Positions 1 to 9,009 are shown, numbered from the stretch's first letter. The stretch is 9,116 bases of DNA from an uncultured Collinsella sp. (GCA_902496335.1 CABVAO010000052.1:1-9116); one strand, 5' to 3'. Notes: generated from the letters alone by a model not told the origin. Numbers and translations are program-made.

Positions 1-23
1 GACGCCTGGGATGCCTAAAATCC

Positions 24-30
24 GAGAGGA
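24..30 (+). promoter_or_regulatory. Shine-Dalgarno of the Nudix gene; decides the start
   Basis: GAGAGGA at 24-30 is the only ribosome binding site near the Nudix start. It touches the ATG at 31 with no spacer, but lies 9 bases before the in-frame ATG at 40, a normal distance. I therefore prefer the start at 40. The ATG at 31 stays possible because it forms an ATGA overlap with a TGA in another frame (32-34), which could end an upstream gene. Confidence 0.55.
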
Positions 31-39
31 ATGAGACGG

Positions 40-735
40 ATGGACGAGAAGAACGAAGAGCTCGTGGACGCGCAGATCGTCGAAGAGGACAGCCGCATGT
101 ATGGGCACGCCGAGGGCGAGCCTGGTGGCGAGGTCGCTGACGAGCCGTCGCTGGTGCTGGGCGACGACGACCCGCACGATGCCGAGCTGCACGAGAAGAT
201 TCTTTCGGAGGAGTGCGCCTGGAAGGGCAAGATTCTCGACGTCCACCGTCTTGAGGTTGAGCTGCCCAACGGTCACCGCAGCGCCCGCGATATCGTTCGC
301 CATCCGGGTGCGGCGGCCGTTGTGGCACTGACTGAGAGCGGCAAGATCGTACTGGTGCGTCAGTACCGCACCGCCATCGACCGCGTGACGGTCGAGATTC
401 CCGCCGGCAAGCTCGATCCAGGCGAGGATCCGCTCGATTGTGCCAAGCGCGAACTGCATGAGGAGACGGGCTTTAGGGCTGGTCGCATTCGCTTTTTGAC
501 GTCGATTGTCACGTCCTGCGGCTTCTGTGACGAGATCATTCACATCTACCTGGCAACCAAGCTCGAGTTCGATGCACCCAACCCCGATGATGACGAGTTT
601 GTCAACGTTGATCTGGTGCCGCTGCACGAGCTGATCGACGCCGTGCTCGACGGTAAGATCGAAGATGCCAAGACCGTCGTGGGCGCCTTGGCCTGCGATA
701 GCATCGCTCACCGCCTTGGGGGCGCGGAGCTTTAA
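40..735 (+). CDS. Nudix hydrolase, ADP-ribose pyrophosphatase type
   Basis: A cytosolic Nudix hydrolase, most likely splitting ADP-ribose or a similar nucleoside diphosphate derivative into AMP and a sugar phosphate. Seen: a perfect Nudix box (G-x5-E-x7-REL-x-EE-x-GF) at codons 406-474, residues 123-145 counted from the start at 40, with the REL and EE residues that bind the metal. Before it lie the features usual in ADP-ribose pyrophosphatases: a GKILDV strand, ELPNG, the IVRHPGAAAVVAL segment and LVRQYR, then the EIPAGKLDPGE lead into the box. The first 50 or so residues are an extra acidic, low-complexity stretch that typical members lack, making the protein 231 aa instead of about 180. 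An in-frame ATG at 31 would add three residues. The exact substrate cannot be read from sequence; the family also contains enzymes acting on other NDP-sugars. Confidence 0.9.
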   Translation: MDEKNEELVDAQIVEEDSRMYGHAEGEPGGEVADEPSLVLGDDDPHDAELHEKILSEECAWKGKILDVHRLEVELPNGHRSARDIVRHPGAAAVVALTESGKIVLVRQYRTAIDRVTVEIPAGKLDPGEDPLDCAKRELHEETGFRAGRIRFLTSIVTSCGFCDEIIHIYLATKLEFDAPNPDDDEFVNVDLVPLHELIDAVLDGKIEDAKTVVGALACDSIAHRLGGAEL

Positions 736-748
736 CGAGTGGGGGGTA

Positions 749-787
749 GCCCTGGGACAAGTACTGCTGATTGCTTTGTCCCAGGGC
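749..787. repeat. perfect 12-bp inverted repeat between Nudix gene and ABC exporter
   Basis: GCCCTGGGACAA at 749-760 is the exact reverse complement of TTGTCCCAGGGC at 776-787, with a 15-nt loop. The hairpin begins 13 bases after the Nudix stop and ends 31 bases before the exporter start. No run of T follows it (CTTACG...), so it is not a standard intrinsic terminator; it may be a weak terminator, a transcript-stabilising hairpin or a dispersed repeat. Its CTGGGAC core also occurs in the arms of the larger inverted repeat at 3609-3715. Confidence 0.75.
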
Positions 788-818
788 CTTACGTTGCTGA
801 TATTTCTTTGAGGATCAC

Positions 819-2591
819 ATGCTGAAGAGGTTTCTTTCGTATTACGAGCCCCAGATGGGGCTTTTTGTTGCCGATACTGTTTGTGCCCTGGTGCTTGCCG
901 CCATTGACCTGGCGTTTCCTATCATTCTGCGCAATCTGACCGGCGGGCTCTTTACCCAGGGTCAGGCTGCTATTATGCAGGCACTCGGCATGATCGCGGT
1001 TGGCCTGGTACTGATGTATGCCATCCGTTGCGCGTGTCGCTACTTTGTGAGTTACTGGGGCCATGTGATGGGCGCGCGCATGGAGTCCAAGATGCGCGAG
1101 GACCTGTTCGATCAGTACGAGCGCTTTAGCTTTGCGTACTTCGATCGCAACAGCTCGGGTGACATGATGAGCCGCGTGGTCAACGACCTGTTCGATATCT
1201 GCGAGGCGGCACACCACGTGCCCGAGTGGATTATCATCTGCGGCATCGAGATCGTCGGCTCGTTTGTGATCCTCTTTGCTATTGCCCCGGTGCTGGCGCT
1301 TGCCATGGCCGTGGTGACGGCGGCGTTTGCGGTCATCATGTTTTGGCAGAATATGCGCATGCGCGAGGTCTTTAGCGACAACCGCAAAAAGATCAGCGGT
1401 ATTAATGCTCAGCTGCAGGATTCGCTGGCAGGCATGCGCGTGGTCAAGAGTTTTGCGAACGAGGAAGCTGAGCGCTCTAAGTTCCGCGCCTCTAACGACC
1501 GCTATCTTTCGTCCAAGGAGAATATGTATCACGCCATGGGCGTCTACACTGCGACGTATGGCCTGCTCTCGGGCGTGTTGTACGTGATCGTGGTGCTGCT
1601 GGGTGGTTGGCTGGTGGCGCAAGGCCAACTGCAGCCAGTCGATATGGCAACCTTCGCGCTCTACATTTCGCTGTTCTGCACCCCGCTCGAGACGCTTGTG
1701 AACTCGGCTGAGACGTATCAGAAGGCCATCGCCGGCTTTAAGCGCATGGACGAGGTGCTTTCGACCGCCCCGGATATCCAGGATAAGCCGGATGCCGCGG
1801 ACCTGGAGGTGACGGCTGGCGCGGTTGAATATCGCGACGTGTGCTTTAGTTACGAGGATGTTGAGTTGGGCGAGGGCGGTGCCGACGGACGCCCCGTTAT
1901 CGACCATATGAATCTGTCCATCAAGCCCGGCCAGACCATTGCCCTGGTCGGCCCCTCGGGCGGTGGCAAGTCTACGACTTGTTCACTGCTGCCGCGCTTT
2001 TATGACGTGGCTGCTGGATCCGTCAGCATCGACGGCCAGGACGTGCGTGACGTGACGCAACAGAGTCTGCGCCGCGCCATTGGCCTGGTGCAGCAGGATG
2101 TCTATCTGTTTGACGGTACGATTGGCGAGAACATCGCTTACGGCAAGCCAGGCGCCACGGCAGAAGAGGTCGCCGAGGCCGCCCGCCGCGCCAATATCGA
2201 TGCCTTCATTGAGTCGCTGCCGCAGGGCTACGACACGGTCGTGGGCGAGCGCGGCAGCCGTCTTTCGGGCGGCCAGAAGCAGCGCGTAGCCATTGCGCGC
2301 GTGTTTCTCAAGAACCCCAAGATCCTGATTCTGGACGAGGCGACGAGCGCCTTGGATAACGAGAGTGAGGAGGCGGTGCAGGAGTCGCTCGAGCGCCTGG
2401 CGCGCGGTCGCACCACGATCATCATCGCTCATCGTCTCTCGACCATTAAGCATGCCGACGAGATTGCGACCGTCGAGCATGGTCGCGTTGTGGAACGTGG
2501 CACGCACGAGCAGCTTCTCGCCCGTGGCGGCACCTATGCCCGTTACTATCGAATGCAGTTCGAAGGTGCGCGTGCGCACGAGCTCGACTGA
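819..2591 (+). CDS. ABC exporter, fused permease and ATPase
   Basis: A half-transporter of the type I exporter (MsbA/BmrA/LmrA-like) class, expected to work as a dimer in the cell membrane and to push out a lipid, drug or peptide; the substrate cannot be told. The first 300 or so residues are hydrophobic helices (about 13-37, 50-75, 136-185 as a pair, 243-290 as a pair). The ATPase part has every motif: A-loop Tyr345, Walker A GPSGGGKST with Lys384, Q-loop Gln425/426, signature LSGGQ at 482-486, Walker B ILILDE with Asp506 and catalytic Glu507, D-loop SALD, switch His538. Nothing suggests inactivity. At 590 aa it is normal length. The start is backed by GAGGA at 810-814, four bases upstream. 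The next gene follows after 19 bp, so the two are probably cotranscribed. Confidence 0.93.
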   Translation: MLKRFLSYYEPQMGLFVADTVCALVLAAIDLAFPIILRNLTGGLFTQGQAAIMQALGMIAVGLVLMYAIRCACRYFVSYWGHVMGARMESKMREDLFDQYERFSFAYFDRNSSGDMMSRVVNDLFDICEAAHHVPEWIIICGIEIVGSFVILFAIAPVLALAMAVVTAAFAVIMFWQNMRMREVFSDNRKKISGINAQLQDSLAGMRVVKSFANEEAERSKFRASNDRYLSSKENMYHAMGVYTATYGLLSGVLYVIVVLLGGWLVAQGQLQPVDMATFALYISLFCTPLETLVNSAETYQKAIAGFKRMDEVLSTAPDIQDKPDAADLEVTAGAVEYRDVCFSYEDVELGEGGADGRPVIDHMNLSIKPGQTIALVGPSGGGKSTTCSLLPRFYDVAAGSVSIDGQDVRDVTQQSLRRAIGLVQQDVYLFDGTIGENIAYGKPGATAEEVAEAARRANIDAFIESLPQGYDTVVGERGSRLSGGQKQRVAIARVFLKNPKILILDEATSALDNESEEAVQESLERLARGRTTIIIAHRLSTIKHADEIATVEHGRVVERGTHEQLLARGGTYARYYRMQFEGARAHELD

Positions 2592-2610
2592 TTGATATGA
2601 CAGGAAGTAT

Positions 2611-3570
2611 ATGGCTGAGAAGAACCCTTTGACTCCGGAAGAAGTGACGGAGTTATTCTCCGAGATCGACGCATCCGGCGTTTTGGATCCGACGCTTGCC
2701 AAAAAGCGCACCGAGCGCATGCGCGAAAAAGAGGCAGCGGCCAAGCGCGGCGACAAGGCGGCGCTGGCGCAGCTTCGCAGCGAAGATCGTGCAAGCCAGA
2801 CAAAACAGATCGACCCGCTGTCCGAGGACGACCCTTCGGGCTCGCAGGTGAGCCATACCATTACGAAGACCGCCATGGCCGTAGTTATCGGCATTCTGGT
2901 GTTGATTGTGGGCATGCAGATCGGCTACGGCGTGATGCGCCGTCTGAATACCGCCAATCTGTCCGAGAGCGTTTCGGTCGATACCGTTTCCACGGCACTG
3001 AAGGGCGGCCTTGAGTGGGGCAACGGCTTTACGCAGTTCCCGCTCGACTTTACCGTCGATGAAGCCGATGAGCGTACGGGCACGGTCGAGGTGACGGTGT
3101 TGGACACATCGTCTGCCAACGAGCTCGAGCTGCTGTCCAACGGGCAGATCCAGGCCGCGGCGCTTGCGACCAACGCGCTGCTCAACGATAAGATCGACCG
3201 CGTGGTGTACAACGTGCACGCCTATATCGATGAGGACAGCAATATCCAGCACGACTCTTTCTTTGGCATGTTTCCCGCACAGGGCCATCAGAGTGCCATT
3301 CTGACGTTCGTGTGGACCAAGAGTTCGTCAAATGCCACGAGTATCGACTGGAAGATGCATATCGTGAGTATGGACGACACGATTTCCGAGCGCATTCAAA
3401 AGCAGGTGAACTCGGTGTCGTCGCTGATTGAGGACCCGGCGGTAAGCCAGACCAAGATTGACGAGGAAAAGGCCGAACGTGACCTGGAGCATCGCCTACA
3501 CGGTCGCGAGATCTTCCGCGGTGGCAAGCCCGACCGCACGCCGTCCGATCTGCTGGAGCAGGACAAATAA
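2611..3570 (+). CDS. single-span membrane protein of unknown function
   Basis: I do not recognise this family. Seen: 319 residues, with a charged N-terminal part (1-85) rich in Lys, Arg and Glu that looks partly helical, one hydrophobic helix at about 88-109 (VVIGILVLIVGMQIGYG), and an outer part of about 210 residues. Arg110-Arg111 directly follow the helix, so orientation is uncertain, but a long N-terminal cytosolic part with many basic residues favours the C-terminal part being outside. The outer part has alternating hydrophobic strands and no cysteine; its last 40 residues are highly charged. There is no signal peptidase site, lipobox or known enzyme motif. AGGAAG at 2602-2607 serves as ribosome binding site. 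It starts 19 bp after the ABC exporter and shares its terminator, so a role next to the exporter or in the cell envelope is a guess from context. Confidence 0.8.
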   Translation: MAEKNPLTPEEVTELFSEIDASGVLDPTLAKKRTERMREKEAAAKRGDKAALAQLRSEDRASQTKQIDPLSEDDPSGSQVSHTITKTAMAVVIGILVLIVGMQIGYGVMRRLNTANLSESVSVDTVSTALKGGLEWGNGFTQFPLDFTVDEADERTGTVEVTVLDTSSANELELLSNGQIQAAALATNALLNDKIDRVVYNVHAYIDEDSNIQHDSFFGMFPAQGHQSAILTFVWTKSSSNATSIDWKMHIVSMDDTISERIQKQVNSVSSLIEDPAVSQTKIDEEKAERDLEHRLHGREIFRGGKPDRTPSDLLEQDK

Positions 3571-3576
3571 GACGCC

Positions 3577-3617
3577 ATCATCCCGCGTGAGCCAAATGCC
3601 CGCGCGGGATGATTTTT
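3577..3617 (+). terminator. intrinsic terminator of the exporter operon
   Basis: ATCATCCCGCG (3577-3587) pairs perfectly with CGCGGGATGAT (3603-3613); two more inner pairs (a T-G wobble and a G-C) are possible. The loop is 15 nt and a run of five T (3613-3617) follows the GC-rich stem. It begins six bases after the stop of the membrane protein gene. The last five bases of the stem and the T run also form the outer end of the large inverted repeat at 3609-3715. Confidence 0.85.
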
Positions 3618-3715
3618 CTGGGACGGGGATTGAAAAATCATTCTGAGAACGGGGCTTTGTCGCCAACTGCATACATGACAGAATGATTTTTCAATCCCCG
3701 TCCCAGAAAAATCAT
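3609..3715. repeat. 107-bp element with perfect 37-bp inverted arms and nested palindromes
   Basis: Positions 3609-3645 are the exact reverse complement of 3679-3715, with no mismatch over 37 bases and a 33-nt loop (3646-3678). Each arm also begins with ATGATTTTTC and carries GAAAAATCAT further in, so each arm can fold on itself with a 10-bp stem around a 13-nt loop holding TGGGACGGGG or its complement. The 10-mer occurs four times in alternating orientation: 3609-3618, 3632-3641, 3683-3692, 3706-3715, the two halves being 74 bp apart. No transposase gene or target duplication is visible. It may be a small non-autonomous mobile or REP-like repeat; that is inference, since only one copy lies in the window. 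Confidence 0.8.
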
Positions 3716-3762
3716 TATGCATAGAAAGTCATAATTATCATTTCGTAAACATTTCGATGAAA

Positions 3763-3794
3763 TTAACGCCATGGCGCATACTTGCGGTTAAAAT
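3763..3794 (+). promoter_or_regulatory. possible carA promoter
   Basis: TAAAAT at 3789-3794 is the best -10 candidate in the AT-rich region before carA and would start transcription near 3800, giving a leader of about 50 nt made up of little but the PyrR-type hairpin. The -35 is weak: TTAACG at 3763-3768 has four of six consensus bases but is 20 bp away, more than usual. The -10 lies exactly in the loop of an 8-bp inverted repeat (3781-3802). A different promoter further upstream remains possible. Confidence 0.3.
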
Positions 3795-3802
3795 ACCGCA
3801 AG
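3781..3802. repeat. 8-bp inverted repeat around the possible -10 box
   Basis: CTTGCGGT (3781-3788) and ACCGCAAG (3795-3802) are perfect reverse complements separated by TAAAAT. If the promoter reading is right this is the position of a repressor operator; if transcription starts upstream it is simply a hairpin in the leader before the PyrR-type loop. The sequence does not decide between them. Confidence 0.55.
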
Positions 3803-3815
3803 GCCTAACTACCAA

Positions 3816-3848
3816 CCTTTAAGCCGGTCCGGAGAGACCGGGAAGGAG
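3816..3848 (+). promoter_or_regulatory. PyrR-binding RNA hairpin over the carA ribosome binding site
   Basis: CCGGTC (3824-3829) pairs with GACCGG (3836-3841) around the hexaloop CGGAGA, which fits the CNGNGA loop of known PyrR-binding RNAs. Below an internal bulge (TAAG on the 5' side, one G on the 3' side), CCTT (3816-3819) pairs with AAGG (3843-3846). The layout CCTT-bulge-stem-CNGNGA-stem-AAGG closely follows the PyrR loops of pyr operons. AAGGAG at 3843-3848 is the carA Shine-Dalgarno, four bases before the ATG, so the folded loop hides part of it. No terminator lies between loop and gene. I infer translational repression by PyrR with bound UMP, as described for mycobacterial pyr mRNA, instead of the attenuation seen in Bacillus. 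Confidence 0.8.
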
Positions 3849-3852
3849 AATT

Positions 3853-5358
3853 ATGGCGAATAACCATACTGCGGGCACTTCTGCCCGCACCTTCGCTCCC
3901 AGCGAGTTTTGCCAGCGCATGCTGGCCAAAACCAGCAAGGGCACCTGCGGTCCCTGCATCCTGTACCTTGAGGATGGGACCATTTTTTATGGCCGTGCAT
4001 GCGGTGCCGAGGGTACCGCGACCGGCGAGGTCTGCTTCAACACCTCGCTTGAGGGCTACTTTGAGGTCATGACCGACCCGAGCTATGCCGGCCAAATCGT
4101 AACCATGACCTATCCGCAGATCGGCAACTACGGCATCGATGAGACCGACGTCCAGTCGGCCTTCCCCGGCGATGCCGCTCGTCCCGCGAGTGCTCCCGCC
4201 ATGCGCGGCATGATCGTCCGCGACATGTGCGCCACGCCTTCCAACTGGCGCTCGGCCGTCAGCGTGCCGGAGTACCTGCGTGCCCACGGTATCGTCGCCA
4301 TCGAGGGCGTCGATACCCGCGCCCTGGTGCGCCACCTGCGCGACAACGGCTCCAAGATGGGCATTATCTCGACGGAAATCTTTGACGTCGCCGAGCTTGC
4401 CGAACGTCTATCCGCCGCGCCCACGCTGGTCGGCGAGAACCTGGTCAAGACCGTGAGCTGCCCTGAGCCCCACGCTTTTGCCGCGAGCGATCTGCCCGCT
4501 ACGCATGACTTTGCGCTTGCCCCTGCCGCTCCTGCCTGCCACAACGTGGTCGCCTACGACTGCGGCGTCAAGCGCGGCATCCTGGAGGGCCTCGTCCGCG
4601 CCGGCTGTGACCTTACTGTCGTGCCGTGGGATACGCCCGCCCAGCAGGTCCTCGACATGAATCCCGACGGCGTCTTTTTATCCAACGGCCCCGGCGACCC
4701 CGATGCCGTGGCGGAGACCTACGAGCAGGTGCAGCAGCTGATCGGCAAGGTGCCGGTCTTTGGCATTTGCCTCGGTCACCAGATGATCAGCTTGGCGTGC
4801 GGCGCCCAAATGGAAAAGCTTAAATTCGGTCACCGCGGCGGCAACCAGCCGGTTATGAACCTGGTGAGCCGTCGCGTGGAGATCACCGCGCAAAACCACG
4901 GCTTTGGCCTGCTGTTCCCCAGTCTGGGCAAACTGATCCCGGAGCTTTCCGGCGGCGAGACCGAGCATGCGGCCGATGGCGACCTGCGCGCCTGGGTACG
5001 TCGCGGCATCGCGCCAGTCGTGATGAACGAGCGCTTCGGCCGCATTCGCCTGACGCACGTGAACCTCAACGACGGCACCGCCGAGGGCATCCAGCTGCTC
5101 GACGCCCCATGCTTCTCGGTCCAGTACCACCCCGAGGCCTCGCCCGGCCCCACCGATGCCCACTATCTCTTTACCGCCTTTACGCGACTCATGGACGGCG
5201 AGGAGAACTACCTGGACATCGACACCGCGAAGGACCGCCTTGCTGGCTGGAATTTTGCCGACGATGGTTCCGCCGTTCTACCGAACGGCGGACCGGTCGA
5301 CGCTGCGGCCGCATCTGGCACATCATCTTGCCGTTCTGCTTCGGACGCGCGGGCATAA
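3853..5358 (+). CDS. carA: carbamoyl-phosphate synthetase, small (glutaminase) subunit
   Basis: Hydrolyses glutamine and passes ammonia through a tunnel to CarB for carbamoyl phosphate, the precursor of pyrimidines and arginine. The N-terminal CarA domain is clear (LEDGTIFYGRACG, GEVCFNTSLEGYFEVMTDPSYAGQIV, the IVAIEGVDTRALVR segment), followed by the class I glutamine amidotransferase domain: LSNGPGDP, GICLGHQ with nucleophile Cys306, FGHRGGNQPV, QNHGFG, and QYHPEASPGP with His426 and Glu428. The catalytic triad is complete. At 501 aa it is far longer than the usual 360-390: about 27 extra N-terminal residues, about 36 extra within residues 352-399, and a 53-residue tail from 449 ending in a Ser/Ala-rich stretch. 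AAGGAG at 3843-3848 supports the start. carB follows after 98 bp. Confidence 0.97.
   Translation: MANNHTAGTSARTFAPSEFCQRMLAKTSKGTCGPCILYLEDGTIFYGRACGAEGTATGEVCFNTSLEGYFEVMTDPSYAGQIVTMTYPQIGNYGIDETDVQSAFPGDAARPASAPAMRGMIVRDMCATPSNWRSAVSVPEYLRAHGIVAIEGVDTRALVRHLRDNGSKMGIISTEIFDVAELAERLSAAPTLVGENLVKTVSCPEPHAFAASDLPATHDFALAPAAPACHNVVAYDCGVKRGILEGLVRAGCDLTVVPWDTPAQQVLDMNPDGVFLSNGPGDPDAVAETYEQVQQLIGKVPVFGICLGHQMISLACGAQMEKLKFGHRGGNQPVMNLVSRRVEITAQNHGFGLLFPSLGKLIPELSGGETEHAADGDLRAWVRRGIAPVVMNERFGRIRLTHVNLNDGTAEGIQLLDAPCFSVQYHPEASPGPTDAHYLFTAFTRLMDGEENYLDIDTAKDRLAGWNFADDGSAVLPNGGPVDAAAASGTSSCRSASDARA
5269..5292 (+). other. hairpin inside the carA tail
   Basis: TCCGCCGTT (5269-5277) and AACGGCGGA (5284-5292) pair perfectly, with one more C-G pair closing a four-base loop. 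It sits in the poorly conserved C-terminal tail of carA, about 165 bases before the carB ribosome binding site. No T run follows, so it is not a terminator. It could be an mRNA processing or pausing site, or chance in GC-rich coding sequence. Confidence 0.4.
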
Positions 5359-5442
5359 GCCCAGCGCGCCCTCGCATCACGGCAACCTGATGCACCAGCT
5401 GCACCCTCGCTGACTTTTCCAAAACATTCAGTCAGCCTCTCT

Positions 5443-5448
5443 AGGAGG
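5443..5448 (+). promoter_or_regulatory. carB Shine-Dalgarno
   Basis: AGGAGG at 5443-5448 is a full consensus site eight bases before the carB ATG, so carB can be translated independently after the 98-bp gap from carA. The weak stem AGCCTC (5434-5439) with GAGGTT (5445-5450), which includes one G-T pair, could partly cover it. Confidence 0.8.
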
Positions 5449-5456
5449 TTTTAAAC

Positions 5457-8771
<3,315 letters not shown>

Positions 8772-8783
8772 ATTGAGCTGGCC

Positions 8784-8872
8784 GGCCGGGGCGGAGGGGG
8801 CTGAGTTTCTCACTGAGCGACTCTGCTTGCAGCCGGAGCGAAGGGGGAAACTCAGCCCCCTCCGCCCCGGCC
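8784..8872. repeat. perfect 26-bp inverted repeat after carB
   Basis: Positions 8784-8809 (GGCCGGGGCGGAGGG...GAGTTTC) are the exact reverse complement of 8847-8872, separated by 37 nt. It begins 12 bases after the carB stop. The sequence after it (TACGGTGACTCGG) has no T run, so a standard terminator is unlikely, and one lies 100 bases further on. The build resembles the 3609-3715 element (long perfect arms, loop of 30-40 nt, just behind an operon), but the sequence is different. In RNA it would be a stable stem that could block 3' exonucleases or be an RNase III target. Confidence 0.75.
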
Positions 8873-8945
8873 TACGGTGACTCGGTTGCACCGTGTGCTG
8901 CCGAAGGGGCTTTGCGCGATGACTAGGGCTGAATAAAAAGTGAGT

Positions 8946-8966
8946 GTGGGCAGAGCCCACGTTTTG
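8946..8966 (+). terminator. weak terminator-like hairpin
   Basis: GTGGGC (8946-8951) and GCCCAC (8955-8960) form a 6-bp stem with an AGA loop, followed by GTTTTG. The stem is short and the T run only four, so alone it would be weak; it sits six bases before the strong terminator. Confidence 0.4.
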
Positions 8967-8971
8967 TATGG

Positions 8972-9009
8972 GGTCCTCCGGTGAATTGCATTCACCGGAG
9001 GACCTTTTT
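8972..9009 (+). terminator. intrinsic terminator of the carAB operon
   Basis: GGTCCTCCGGTGAAT (8972-8986) pairs perfectly over 15 bp with ATTCACCGGAGGACC (8990-9004), loop TGC, followed by five T (9005-9009). This is a textbook intrinsic terminator on the + strand. It lies 200 bases after the carB stop, so the carAB transcript would carry a long structured 3' end including the 26-bp inverted repeat. Read from the minus strand the stem lacks a T run. Confidence 0.85.

Noticed and set aside
1..34. Possible end of an upstream gene
   Set aside because: Two frames could end here (TAA at 16-18 or TGA at 32-34). Too few codons remain to choose, so no gene is called.
749..787. Calling the hairpin before the ABC gene an intrinsic terminator
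   Set aside because: The stem is good, but CTTACGTT instead of a T run follows, so termination is not supported by the sequence.
789..1907. A 372-codon minus-strand frame over the ABC exporter
   Set aside because: Same shadow effect; the composition is not protein-like and the + strand encodes a complete transporter.
3396..3722. Minus-strand 108-codon frame, and a + frame at 3458-3646, both ending in or starting from DFSGTGIEKSF
   Set aside because: The shared peptide is only the translation of the two arms of the inverted repeat at 3609-3715; no ribosome binding site or domain supports either frame.
5359..5456. A second PyrR loop or attenuator between carA and carB
   Set aside because: No CNGNGA hexaloop on a stem and no stem with a T run is present; only a weak stem over the carB Shine-Dalgarno is visible.
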